Assembly: GCA_916613615.1 (NCBI GenBank)
Contig: OU744732.1
Location: forward strand, 50,366,227-50,430,226
Source: Steromphala cineraria
Taxonomy: Eukaryota; Mollusca; Gastropoda; Trochida; Trochidae
Direction: 5' to 3'
DNA: 64,000 bases
In this document: piece by piece, positions 24,301 to 39,300 of the stretch
How positions within the stretch are numbered: position 1 is the first letter of the stretch
How the letters are laid out: each line of letters starts with the position of its first letter
Notes under the pieces: model-generated
What the model saw: only the letters and a program-made list of their open reading frames with translations
Database searches by the model: none
Told to the model about the DNA's origin: nothing
Made by a program: the position numbers and the translations under genes

Positions 24301-27300
24301 ATTCTAGGACTGCAATGATGGCCTAGACTGGTATTCCTTCATCTTCCATAGACTCACCTGAGTACCATATAATCCGTAGGTAATGGTTATATTAATTATA
24401 TTAACTTATCCATGTATCATATTTATGTACCGTATTACTTCCATTATCATCATGTGTAATTATCATGTTGATGTATGTAAAGTAATGTAATATACGTATA
24501 TCATATCATGCATAGTATTTCATATTATGTCCTCGCCGCTAATGGCTGCAATATTGCCCAAGCGGCGCTAAACAATAACTCACTCACTCACTCACTCATA
24601 TTATGTCGTACTGCATATGGTGTTTTGTATTGAATGAAATATCTATGTTCTAAAGTATAATATATTGTGTAAACATGCATTGGTGTATTTCATGAATATG
24701 CATTTACATAATGTAAGCAATTGTGATGTTTGTATTATATCAAATCTATGTAATCCTGCAATGATGTTTTATGAATCAAGTGTTTTATCATTATTCAAAT
24801 GTATTTATTATTTTATGTACTGTTGCAGGGTGATCTCTCTCTATCTTAGATTGTTACAATGTCCTCATACATGTCGGATTGATGAAATAAACAGTCATCG
24901 AACCACACCCAGCAGCAATGGTTATCCTTTTACCCTACACCTGCTACACGAATATTGTCAAAAATAGAGCCATTGGCTCTGTAGCTCATCAGGCTTCATC
25001 ATCAATTATGCTGTAAGAGTGTGGCCAATGTGATTCCCCCTTTGTAGAGCTCACAAGGGCACCAATCATAAAATTAAGTATATAAGCGACAAGTTTCAGT
25101 TTTCTAGGCCTTATACTTCAGGAGAAGATGAAAATAGATTTGAAGGACGTTCCTGTTGCCTTTATTAGGGGCAACAGGGTCACCAAAGCTACAATTTATA
25201 ATCCTCACTCTTCAAAGAGGCTTTACACAAAGTTTCACCTTTCTAGGCCTTATGGTTCTGGAGAAGAAGATGAAAATAGGTTTTTAGGGCGTGGCCCCTG
25301 TGGCCCTTATTAGGGGTCACAGGGCAACCAAAGCTACAATTTATAATCCTCACTAGCCAAGGAGTCTGTACACAAAGTTTCAGCTTTCTAGGCCTTATGG
25401 TTCTGGAGAAGAAGATGAAAATAGGTTTTTAGGGCGTGGCCCCTGTGGCCCTTATTAGGGGTCACAGGGCAACCAAAGCTACAATTTATAATCCTCACTA
25501 GCCAAGGAGTCTGTACACAAAGTTTCAGCTTTCTAGGCCTTATGGTTCTGGAGAAGAAGATGAAAATAGGTTTTTAGGGCGTGGCCCTTATTAGGGGCCA
25601 CAGGGCTACCAAAGCTACAATTTATAATCCTCACTAGCCAAGGAGTCTGTACACAAAGTTTCAGCTTTCTAGGCCTTATGGTTCTGGAGAAGAAGATGAA
25701 AATAGGTTTTTAGGGCGTGGCCCCTGTGGCCCTTATTAGGGGTCACAGGGCAACCAAAGCTACAATTTATAATCCTCACTAGCCAAGGAGTCTGTACACA
25801 AAGTTTCAGCTTTCTAGGCCTTATGGTTCTGGAGAAGAAGAAGAAATTCCACAAAGTTTACGGACGGACGGACAACGGACACCATGCCATGCCATAAGCC
25901 CATAGGGCCCTACAGGCCAGATGAGCTAAAAAGGTACAAGGACAATAATTCTGATTTGCAAACTACATCAGGGCATTGACAAAACTGAAGACACACAGAA
26001 AATTTGGTAACCCTATCTAAGTAGTTCCTTAGAAAAGTTGTCCCCTTTAAAGGGACAGTAGCAAGTTTTTTGAATATTTTATATTTTAAAATTTTCACTA
26101 ATAATTGCAAGTTAATGCGTAATGTATTATTTTGACAGTGTCAGAAATCCCATTACACCAGCCAATCATCCATAGTAAGAGGAAAAAGTATGAAAATTCA
26201 CCTAAAATCCATTGGCGGCCATTTTGTGTGAACACCTTTAATTCATTTTGTGCAAGAAAAAGGCTAAACTTTATGTTATGTATTTGAATTATTACTGCTC
26301 CATTTAGTTTAAATACATTGTCTTTCAATTGGAACCATTAATATTCATTTTCATGACATCACCTTATATTCCCCCTAAAAACGTGCTACTGCCCCTTTAA
26401 CTCTGAAGGACAGATGGAGCCGAAACCTCTATCACTCTTACACTTCATCGAGGGGGATGTTATATGAAATTCACTCACATCACGTCTCTCTTGATGATTT
26501 TAAAGCTGTAAAAGCACCTAGTTAAACATATAACATGTGACTACAGTCATTTAAATGATAAACTTACATTAGTCGGCATCACCCCAAGCTCCGGTGGTAT
26601 AGGATTTACGTTCACCATGCCTCCGCTATATCCAGGCCGGTTACCTTTAGCATCAAATAATATATGGCCAGTCAATCCATTTATCTGAACCTGTAAAATA
26701 ATCCAAAATATAAAAATTTCTATAAAAACTCTTGCATAATATATATATTGAAAATCATAAACATTTGAATTAAAAATCAAAGCCATTATGAACTTTTATG
26801 TATTAACAATAAGAAAAACTACAAATAACAAGAAGACATGGTCATCAACATCCCCCGCCAAATAAGTTTTCATTAAAGCTCCCAATATTTTCTTCAAGGA
26901 CCAAAGTTGGTAGGACATCCGACTTTCAATTGATACAAGAATCTGTATCCAAATGTCTGTTTCACTACATGCATTAAAAGTCATCTATAACAATATTATC
27001 ACATTTCTTCAACTGTTCAGATATTCAAATGTACTTACATCTCTTACTGCCAATGCAATTTTGGCCCCTGTGATAGTTTCTTGTCGGCTAATCAAGTCAG
27101 AAATTGCTGTTGCATACACTCTCACTGCATCATAAACTAAACCATACTCGGCTCCAACCTGAGGCAAAAAGGTCTCTCATAAATACATCTTGAACCATGT
27201 TTAACCACATCTTCAAAAGGATTTGTTATCAAAATGAAATTTTATATCAATCAACTTAAAATCTTATTATCAACTGAATATCAAAGAGAACATTTCTAAT

Positions 27301-30300
27301 TCTATTTGATATTTATATCTTAATGAAGATATACAACAACTGCAAAGTATTGTCTGTAAAACTTAAATCAGTCAATTAATAAAATTTGGAAGATTGGTAG
27401 GATTCCCTACCTCATATATAGCTAACTTTTCTCGTCCCTTGTAGATTGAGCGATCACTGTACATGTGATAAGTCATAACTCGCAACCAATCAGGGGTGTC
27501 AAAAGCAGCAACATCGTACGACTGGGAATATCCCTGAAGGCCTCGGTAGGCAACTGTACAAATTGGTGACTGCAAATATCAAATAATTGTATTAATTCCG
27601 AAAAAACTTTGATTTCATTAATTCACAATGTTCATATACAGTCAGACCTCGATAATCCGAACGCTTCCGTTTTTCATCAAAATCGTGCGGATAGTGAAAC
27701 GTTCGGATTACTGAAACATACCAAACAAGTTGGAGTTACTGACAGACAGACGATAACGTATTTTGAATATCAAATGAGTTTATTTCATATACACAAAACA
27801 ACTGGGATACATATATCAATAAAACAATAACAAACTCCAGAAACACAAAGTGAGACATTTCAATTTATTACAATCACAAACTACCGACACGCTCAACTCA
27901 CGTGTCAATCCACTGTCATTGAAGTTTACCGATCCAATAAGTGTGAACTATTAATCACTTATCTGAACGCTTTTGATGAACGGCCGGATTAATGAAGCAG
28001 AAATTGTGATAATTAACTAATCCGTTACAGCTGATTGCCGTCCGGATACGGAGACTGAAGCAACGGATTAATGAATCAACAATTAATGAGTTTATATAGA
28101 GATTAGTTTGGTTACAGCTTGCTACCGTTCGGATATTGCGGGATTCGGATTAATCGGTGGACGGATTATCGGGGTCTGACTGTAACAACCTTTCTAACTA
28201 AAAGATGATTGTAGAATTTGTAGTTAGTTATTATATTATTGAACACAACTGAGATACCATGTTCATACCATGACTATAGCCTGTACTAATAATTATTCTT
28301 GGCCTTCATTCCCAGATCTCTCACGGGGGTGTGCTAATTGAGGTTTACAACTCTCTCTAGGCCTCGCTAATCAAACATTTCATAACATCTCCTAACAAAA
28401 GTAAGCCCGATAGCGCATGCTTCTTTCGTATATATAAGCACCTTTGGCTCGTGAACTGCCATCAGGCTCATGCTTATACAAACATATGTCACGCGAGCTT
28501 ATTTGGTGAAGGATCCTCAAGGTGCTCTCAAATGCGACCAAACCAGGTCCCAAAATCATCTGGAGCACTGCTCAGGGAATTCAAAAATTCCCACTCATTT
28601 CATAAAATTCATATGATAGACTTCCTTGGGTCATAATCTCTATTTATACAAACCATTTGACATTCTGCACTCTGGTTGAACCATGGAAAGCTCCAGATAA
28701 ATATTCCAACCATGACCCATTGGAAACCATGGAGACAGGATAAGCCAGCGCTGGAAAAAGTAGTCAAAATTACCCCTGAAAGGATACAATTAAGTTGAAA
28801 CTCTTTAAAACATTTCAACCTTTAGCTTGCTGGATTGTTTGAGGCTAACACTCGCTGTCATCTGGATTTATTTCAGCTGAAGCGCCGTAAAACACTGGTG
28901 AAGTTTTTCAGATGGGGGTCAAATTTTTTAAATTTTGATTTTATATTTGTATTGAAATAACATATAAACACTTTGAGAACAAGTGAAGAAGCTAGCAAAG
29001 CTCACATACCCCTGCTCCCCACTTTGTTCAAAGAATTTCAAATAGTAAAACTGATTAATATTGGTTAAAGTATGATCGTTGAGTATACAGTAAGTCATTG
29101 AGTAAGTCTTCTTTCAACTGAAACCCAAATACCGAATTTATTAATAGGTTTTACAATTAAAAGGGTACATCTAGAGATAATGGTTGATCTTTGTTTCAAA
29201 TTTGAGGTAGTTATCATGAATATTCTACCAGATGCACTGAGGACAAAACTATTTTTGTTGAGTCACTTTGTAAGTTATGTCAGGGGTAGAAACTAACTTC
29301 AAACAGATGGTAGCCTGCAGGGCTAGTTGTTTTTATTTTCACTACCCCAATACAAGTATCACTAGCCCGCATCTCAATATTATCTAATAGTAATCTAACA
29401 ATTTTAAAATTTTAAGTCTGAATGGCAAGTATTTTCACTAATTTAATCATTCACATTTGATGCCATTGTTGCTGATAGAGACAAGACTTTCTACTCATAC
29501 TTTGAGTATTTTATAATTATTCAGGAATTTTTAAAGGCCAACAGGGCTAGCAGAAGCGAAAATTTACTAGCCCGACCTAATTTTTACTAGCCTCGGGCCG
29601 AAGGACTAGTGTTAATTTCTAGCCCTGTATGTTTTCCAAAAAAAACACAGAGAAGAAAATCCATATATATCTTTTAACTCTCAAAAGCATATCCAGCTAT
29701 AGCAAATTTGGTGAAGCTAAGATGTATATTTCAGGAAATATGTTCAGGACAAAGTAATTTATCATAGAATCACTGTTTTAGTCATGTTTCCATGGAAACC
29801 GCCAACAATTTTAAAAATGTGATGGTCTAATCCTCAAATGGCACATCTAGGGATCATGGTTGATAAGTGTATGAAGTTTGGTGAAGCTAGCATGAATAGT
29901 TTGGGAGATATGATCCGGACAAAAGACTTTGTCTTAGAGTCACTGTTTTAGTCATGCTTTCATGGAAACCGCAAAAAATATAAATAATTGGTTGGTCTTA
30001 CCCTCAAAAGGCACATCTAGGGATCATGGTTGATAAGTGTATGAAGTTTGATGAAGCTAGAATGAATAGTTTGGGAGATATGCTCCGGACAAAAGACTTT
30101 GTCTTAGAGTCACTGTTTTAGTCATGCTTTCATGGAAACCGCAAAAAATATAAATAATTGGTTGGTCTTACCCTCAAAAGGCACATCTAGGGATCATGGT
30201 TGATAAGTGTATGAAGTTTGATGAAGCTAGCATGAATAGTTTGGGAGATATGCTCCGGACAAAAGACTTGGTCATAGAGTCACTGTTTTAGTCATGTTTC

Positions 30301-33300
30301 CATGGAAACCGCAAAAATGAAGATTCAGAAATAGTTCTAACCCTCAAAAGGCACAACTAGGGATCATGGTTGACATGTGTATGAAGTTTGATGAAGCTAG
30401 CATGCATAGTTATGGAGATCTGCTCCGCACAAAACCACTTCCTCAAAGATTCACTTTTCAGTCACGTTTCCATGGAAACAGCAAAAATGAAAATTCAGAA
30501 ATAGTTCTAACCCTCAAAAGGCACAACTAAGGATCATGGTTGACATGTGTATGAAGTTTGATGAAGCTAGCATGCATAGTTTTGGAGATATGCTCCGCAC
30601 AAAACCACTTCCTCAAAGAGTCATTTTTAGTCACGTTTCCATGGAAACCGCAAAAATTAAAATTCAGAAATAGTTCTAACCCTCAAAAGGCACAACTAGG
30701 GATCATGGTTGACATATGTATGAAGTTTGATGAAGCTAGCATGCATAGTTTTGGAGATATGCTCCGCACAAAACGACTTCCTCAAAGAGTCATTTTTTAG
30801 TCACGTTTCCATGGAAACCGCAAAAATAAAAATTCAGAAATAGTTCTAACCCTCAAAAGGCACAACTAGGGATCATGGTTGACATGTGTATGAAGTTTGA
30901 TGAGGCTAGCACGCATAGTTATGGAGATCTACTCCGCACAAAGCTTTGGGACGGACGGACGGACGGAAAGAATGAACGCTATATACCCCCGCTTACGCTG
31001 TAAGGCGCCAAAGGCGGGGGTATAAAAATGTTTGCACAATTACATTGACTAATACAAAGGAACAAATATGGCTTATTGACCCAAAGCTGTTGATCATTTA
31101 TGAACGATCTTGCAGATTTAACTCAAAAACAGTCTTTTTGGAATTTTGACCCATGGTCACGTCAATGACCTGACAAAATTGTTATGATTAACTGTTGCTA
31201 CCCAGCTGTGTTTCGTATTCAAATAAGAAAAAGATAGATATGACTCTTTTTTTTTTTTTTAGATATAAGAATATATTTTTCTACCTTGTCTTCATTATCT
31301 GTTGGACATTGCTTATTTTTAAATGATAAAATCAATATAGAACAAGTATTTGTCACAAAGGTGACAAGATCCCTAGCCGCAAATTGATGTTAACAACAAG
31401 AAGCATGACGAACGTACAGAGCTGAATACTATGTCCCCCGTGAAGACTCAAGGTTAATGGGTTCATGAGATATGGCGCTAACAACATTTTCAAAGCTGGT
31501 CAAAGTCTCGCTGTGACCTTGAAAATGAGGTCAAGGTCACCAATAACTTTTCAGGTCTGCGTATTCCCAAACTGAAGACTGGTAACAAATTTGAAGATTC
31601 TAGGTTGAGCAGTTCATTAGATATCCCGCTAACAACATTTACAAAACTGGTCAAAGTCTCGCTGTGACCTTGAAAATGAGGTCAAGGTCACCAAAAACTT
31701 TTCAGGTCTGCGTATTCCCCAGATGAAGACTGGTACCAAGTTTCAAGATTCTAGGTTGAGCGGTTCATTAGATATCGCGCTAACAACATTTTCAAAACTG
31801 GTCAGTCTCGCTGTGACCTTGAAAATGAGGTCAAGGTCACCAAAAGCTTTTCAGGTCTGCGTATTCCCCAGATGAAGACTGGTACCAAGTTTGAAGATTC
31901 TAGGTTGAGCGGTTATTAGATATCGCGCTAACAAGAAGTGGGACGGACGTACAGAGCTGAATACTATATCTCCCGCTTCGCGCTAAACGCGCGGCGGGGG
32001 ATAATCAGAATTGATTGAAACTTACTAATATGCTTCTCTCAACACGTGATAAACAAGAGGACTGGGAATGTAGCAGAAAATAATCCTGGTTCCAAAGCTT
32101 CTGATCTTAGCCATATATTCTTGAAGATCCCCTCTTACCCAGCTGCTTTCAGCAAGTACTGGGAACACAACCTATAAAGAGAGAGAGAGAGAGCATGATT
32201 ACTGTTTGCAAATATTACCATATTTCCTCTAATAATAATAATTAATTATAAAATACTTTATTGACCTTAGTACAAGGAAATTCGGGTTGTGCCTAAGCAC
32301 CCGGAAGCCACAGTGCAGCACCAAATAATGCGTTGTTCTGCCTATACAATGCTGAGTGTCAAGCAAGACAGTAACAACTCCCACCTGTTAACGTCTTTTT
32401 AAATGTGTTGTGACAATAGCTAAAATATGTACCGTATATTATATTATACAGCCAAATTATTATATACAGATCAACATCGATTGAAAAAATTACTTTTTAC
32501 AAAAAAGGCTCACAGCTGAGCAATGATCGTTCTTAACGCTCATATTAAGACAATATTATATGCACATTCTTGAATTAAAGAAGTACAGATATATTGCAAT
32601 ACACAAACTAGGAACGATACCCATCCTTATGTATTTGTCTAGTCAGAATGTCTTTGGGCTAGTGCTCTCAGAAATTCACTAGTCTGAATGGCTAGAACCC
32701 CAATAGTACTTACTTCGACCCCTGTATGTTATCTTTATAGACCACTGTTGTCGATTACATTAACCACGTAACTCTGCGCATGTAATTCACAAATGCAATA
32801 CCTATCATGGCTATTACTAAAAAGACAACTTTTAAGAATTCTAACTTGAGTAAAAGGATTTAAAAACAAGTGAAGAACGAGCAAAGCTCACATACCCCCG
32901 CTCCCCACTTTGTTCAAAGAATTTAAAATAGTAAAACTGATTAATATTGGTTAAAGTATGATAGTTGAGTACACAGTAAGTCATTGTGTAAGTCTTCTTT
33001 CAACTGAAACCCAAATACCGAATTCATTAATAGGTTTTACAATTAAAAGGGTACATCTAGAGATAATGGTTGATCTTTGTTTCAAATTTGAGGTAGTTAT
33101 CATGAATATTCTACGAGATGCACTGAGGACAAAATTATTTTTGTTGAGTCACTTTGTAAGTTATGTTTTCCAAAGAAACCACAGAGAAGAAAATCCATAT
33201 ATATTGTTTAACTCTCACAAGGCATATCCAGCAATCACGATTGACATATGTAGCAAATTTGGTGAAGCTGAGATGTATATTTCATGAAATATGTTCAGGA

Positions 33301-36300
33301 CAAAGTAATTTATCATAGAATCACTGTTTTAGTCATGTTTCCAAAAATTAAAAAAATGTGATGGTCTAATCCTTAAAAGGCACAACTAGGGATCATGATT
33401 GATAAGTGTATGAAGTTTGGTGAAGCTAGCATGAATAGTTTGGGAGATATGCTCCGGACAAAGAACTTGGTCATAGAGTCACTGTTTTAGTCATGTTTCC
33501 ATGGAAACCGCCAAAAATTAAAAGAATGTGATGGTCTAACCCTCAAAAGGCACAACTAGGGATCATGGTTGACATATGTATGAAGTTTGATGAAGCTAGC
33601 ATGCATAGTTTTGGAGATCTTCTCCGCACAAAACGACTTCCTCAAAGAGTCACTTTTTAGTCACGTTTCCATGGAAACCGCAAAAATGAAAATTCAGAAA
33701 TAGTTCTAAAACTCAAAAGGCACAACTACGGATCATGGTTGACATCTGTATGAAGTTTGATGAAGCTAGCATGCATAGTTTTGGAGATATGCTCCGCACA
33801 AAACGACTTCCTCAAAGAGTCACTTTTTAGTCACGTTTCCATGGAAACCGCAAAAATGAAAATTCAGAAATAGTTCTAACCCTCAAAAGGCACAACTAGG
33901 GATCATGGTTGACATATGTATGAAGTTTGATGAAGCTAGCATGCATAGTTTTGGAGATATGCTCCGCACAAAACGACCTCCTCAAAGATTCACTTTTTAG
34001 TCATGTTTCCATGGAAACCGCAAAAATGAAAATTCAGAAATAGTTCTTACCCTCAAAAGGCACAACTAGGGATCATGGTTGACATGTGTATGAAGTTTGA
34101 TAAGGCTAGCATGCATAGTTTTGGAGATCTGCTCCGCACAAAGTTTTGGGACGGACGGACAGACAGACGGACGGACGGACAGACGGATGGACGGAAAGAA
34201 TGAACGCTATATACCCCCGCTTACGCTGTAAGGCGGGGGTATAATAACTTACCTCACCAACAACAGTAATATCATTAGCTGTGGCCTTCTCGTAGATGAT
34301 ATTATTTAACTCGTATCCAGCAGAGCGAATAATCACCTGAAATAGAAAGAAACCTTTTCATGAACTTGCAGCATGAGAACGAACCTGAAAGTGCTTTGAT
34401 GAGATTCCAATAAATTCTTAAGCAAGAATGTGGTACATGAGAACAATTCATAAAGGAACATACAAAATTAAGCTACATTATTATTGTTGTAAAGGATACA
34501 ATATTTAGTTACCGTATTCAACCTAATAAGCGCCCAGGGCGCTTAAAACATTGACTTGGGTGGGCGCAATTATTAAATTGGTGTGAATGACGATCGCAAT
34601 ATAAAGACTACTGAAGAGGAACTGTGTTTAGTTTGTTTTTGATAACTGATACTGGCATTTAAAACATACTTACACATAATGAGTAGGAAATAACACATAT
34701 TGCCGCTAATGTATCCTCTAATTCCCCATGAAACAAAGTGAATAAGCTGTATTTATTATTTTAGTACCGCTGGTACATGGGCGGTATATATGTAATTACA
34801 AAACCCTTTTGGTGCGCTTTTGGAGCAGGGCGCTTATTAGGTTGAATACGGTAAGTGTCTAATTGTTATCATAAATCAATCTTCTACACATACATACGGC
34901 AAAGATTCTTGACACAGATCCAAATCACAGAGTTTCTTAACTTAATAGTCGCAAGCTGCAACAAATCTAGTGTAAACTCATGAACAGCTGATGCCTTATC
35001 TGTAAGTTACATGTATTACTTTCAAGCATATGTTTAATTAACACTTACAATGTGTGTAAATCGTCTTGACTTAGCAGCCAAGAAGACACTTTGGGCAACA
35101 GACCCCTCATGCCAAGCGAGACGGTTGTAGTATGGATAAAGTGTCTGAAACAGATTGAATCAAAGCTTTTAGATTACATCAGGAAATGACTATCATACAT
35201 CCTTGCAGGGATTGGGAAAGACAACTTTGACAATGGGCTATTTTCATGATTTCTGGTAATTTTCTTAATTTCAAATGGGCCATTGCCAATTACATCAATA
35301 GTTAACTTCAAAATTTAAATGGGCAATTTTTTCACCCAATGTGCAAAATGGCCCATGGATCCTGCCTTTCTCAATCACGGATCCTTGCATTATTATACGT
35401 AGATAAAAGTTTCTCCTATAATTCAGAAATTTGTTTTACAGGTACTTAAATAATCAAAATATCTTCTTTGAAGGGTATCCTCCATGGGGTACTATCACAT
35501 AGAGTCACTATTTAAAAAACATTTGAAAAATCATATTTGTTACCAGCTCGTATAGAGTCCAACACAGGCCGCTGTCATGGAGCCAGGGGCAGATAACTCT
35601 ATTCTCACCACTTATCAATCTAGCAAAGCAATGCAGACAGAATAAGGGGAGGAGAGTGGCCGTATCCCAAGGAGGATCCCCTTGTTTGATTCTCTCTCAG
35701 AAGGGTATCCTCCTTGGGGTACTATTGCATAAGACAGACTCCCAGAACTGGAATTCTGTCTGTGATTTTAAGTTGAACTTAGTCTCAAAACTTCAGCTTA
35801 GTCCTAAAAAAAAAGTGGCTTGACACTTACCTGGTCATGTCTTGTACCAGACTACACTCTTGACCCCTTTGGGAGCTACATTAATCAAGCTTGAAAAAAA
35901 AATAGCTTCAGGCTTCATATTTAATTTTGCTTTTGTTTCCCCACTACCTGAGGGACCACACTGTCATCAAATGTGTAAATATTACCTATAAGGATTCTCT
36001 ACCCATCATTTTATCATTCTATGCCTTGTGCATCTGGAAAAGAAGATAAAACAGATTTTAGTAGGGACCATTTGGTTTCCAAGGTTACCAAGGCAATTTT
36101 AATCCTCACTAGTAAAGGACTGTGTACACAAGATGTCCGCTTTCTACGCCTTCGGAGAAGAAACCGAAAAAAGGTTTCTAGATTTCGGCCCTGTGGCCCT
36201 TATAAGGTGTCACAGGTCACAAAAGTTACAAATTACTTTATCCCAGGGCATTGGATACCAGTGGGATAAAAACGACACTACGGCGGCAAAAACTAAATGA

Positions 36301-39300
36301 AATGGATCTTTATGAAGCAAGCCAAACTGACATTGCAGAAAGAAAGGGAAATTAAGCATGTAAACAACATGGCTTGTCTGTCACTTCCAAATTGAAATTT
36401 ATCAGAACAAAAATGAAAAAGATGCTTTATTATTATGAATCATGGTAACATCATTAGTGCCAAAGATGGATGAATGCCAAACAAAAAGATTGAACTTTTC
36501 CACAAGCAATTAAAGAATGTTTCCAGGAACGCAATCTTTGTAAATATCTCACACCATGCAGTGAAAACATTGCCACTAGAAGTTTGAGTAAAACCTAGTC
36601 ACAAAGCGAGGAATCTAGAATGCAAACCTTTCCTTAAAGAAAAAAGGCTATCACACATAGGGGTGACTATTGACCTAAAAGGGACTATTACGATAGCTAT
36701 GGTACCGTCTATTGTGAGTAACTATTGCAACAGCAATTATAGCCTATTGCTGGGTACTATTGCTGTTATATATATAAATACTTTATCAACAATGGAAAGT
36801 TTGCTGCTTTGCTTGTGATGATTTCAAACTCGGCCTAACTGACACAAAGATGGTTATCTGTTGTATCTTCCAGATGCTACTTTCAGCTCTCAGAGATCTG
36901 TCAAATGTGTTCCCATATTTTCAAAATGTCAAAAAATTTATTTTTGTGTTAAGTTTCCTTTTAAATTTGAACTAAACAACTGAATTGACAAAAATGACGA
37001 CACTATTGATAGTTAGACTTTCTCTCGATACTTTTATTTGTTTCTAAAAATGACTATCGATAATGACTAACGATAAAGTACTATTGGCACAGCAACTATC
37101 GCGATAAAATATAGTTACACCCCTTACCAGTAACAAGGCAAAAGTGAGCACGGCTCACATACCCCCGCCTGTAGTTTGACCGCCTTCACATCACATTAAT
37201 TTGAAAATTTATGATTATGACTTAGAACACAATGATCTTGCAACCCTAAAAACTATTTCACTTCAAAACATCCCCGGCTATGTAGTTTTTGAATAAAATT
37301 CTGGGAACCCTGGAATTACCCCTAAAAGGCACAACAGCACTATACAGTCGAATCTTGTTTTGGTTACAGGTGAAAATCGTCCGGATAGCAAATCGTCCGG
37401 TTAACTGGGCACATTTTTCTTAAGAAATATAGACACATTGTTTGAAAAATCTTTGTCCGTAAGGTGCGATTTATGGATATACGGAGTCTGGGTATCCGAG
37501 GTTCGACTGTATACTTCCATACCAAATTTGAAGTGTGCCATATGCTCCGGAAACAAGACAAAATAAAAAGTTTGACCGTTTTTGGTCAAGATTTCAAAAA
37601 TTATTTGGACCATTGAGTTGAAACCCCTAAATGGCACAACAGCACCATATAGGCTACTTCCATACCAAATTTGAAGTTTCTAAGTGGTATAGTTTTTGAG
37701 TAATGCTCCGGAAACTATTTCGGACGGACGCACGGACACGCGGAGCGCTATATACCCCCGACTACGTCGTAGCGGGGGTATAATTATAGTCCATTTATAT
37801 AGTGCATATATCCATGCACATTGCATGCTCAAAGCATTGAGTGACATATTACCTCTCAGGGGTCGAAAATAGTCCTATTAGGGTACTAGTCATTTGGACT
37901 AGTGCATTCCTGTGAGCACTAGCCCAAAGATATTCTGACTAGCAAAATACAGCAATATAATCATATTTTCTTTAAATTCAACTAGTCCTTCGGACTACTA
38001 ATGATTGCCCTTTACTAGCCCAGCATCTTTTTCACTAGCCATGGGCTACCGGGCTAGTGCTAATTTCGAACCCTGCCTCTGGTCAACGAGTACAGAACAC
38101 TCCCTAAGGAGAATACAACCGTTCGCCTGTCAGGCGTTCGAGGTTCAAATTCAGACTACCATCGTATCATACCAGGTACCCAATTACTGCTGGGTGGACA
38201 GAGTCACGCTTTGAACTAAGTCACTTACCAAGGGTGACACCACAAGTTTCTCAACTCATGTCTCAGTGTGGGGCAGGGAATCAACCGTTCAAACTCTCAG
38301 ATTATCCAGCAACGGGTTACCCACCATACAGCGAGCTGCAGCCGTTGTTGCTGAACTATTCTGACAGCGGTTGACTGAGCATTGCACAGGACAACGACAC
38401 AACGTGCCACCACATACAGTCTCTTTTTCCAGATTGTTTTCCTAGAAACTCGTCTGAGATTATGGATAACATAGCAAATAAAAGTACTGAGGGTACAGAA
38501 GCTCACCTTAAAATGAATGATGTGGTAATATGGTTTAATTGTGTAACCATCTTTTATATATGATAATTGATTATGGCTGCCATCATGATTTTTTTATCTT
38601 TTAAAATGCTATTCTTCTGTTGGAAACCACTAGAGCTTGAACAAACATTAATACAAGAATGATATAATCATGATTTGTTAACAAGCAGTAGGTTTTTGTA
38701 TAACTTTTTTGTATATCTATGGCTGAATTGATTTTAAATCTTCAAAATGCTACTTTTATGTGGGCATCTGTATTAATTTCATTATGATATCTTGATTGGT
38801 TTAGGAGTATTCATTTAGTCACACTCTCAACTTCCAAAGAACTAAAAAGATGATGCACATAACCATTTGGAATATATCCCTCTGACACAAATCACAAATT
38901 CAGCTAGTGATAAGTCCAATTGCCAAAGTAAACTGTCCAGGTCCATGTCTCATGTAATTCTAACTGAAGATTTCTGAATATCTTAAATCTTGACATTTGT
39001 TAGTGCAATCTGATTGGTCAGAATAGGCTAGCAACATGGGGGTTTATGCTAATTACTAGATATGATGACCTATGATGACCTCTTGCACCTGCATGTAGCT
39101 TATGTAACTTATCCTCTTATGTAAGTTACTGTTATTCCATATAGTGAGTGTCCTCCCCTCATTTCAATATGCAATACAGATACTCTTTAGAGGAGAGTTG
39201 CAGGAGAGGGGCTGGAAGGATAGGAGGGGAAAGGGGGTGGTTGGGGTATATTTGGAGAAGCACCCTAGTGAGCTGAGGATGTAAACCTGAACTCTGGCTA

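Noticed and set aside
25128..25313. Short plus-strand frames in tandem arrays (also 14948-15145, 47970-48233, 48379-48564, 30558-30800)
   Set aside because: They are translations of repeat units, differ only by unit divergence and show no protein features.
28654..28800. An alternative acceptor at TTTCAG|GGGTAA for receptor exon 14
   Set aside because: It would create a stop at the junction with exon 13; the acceptor at 28751-28752 keeps the frame and gives the family motif.
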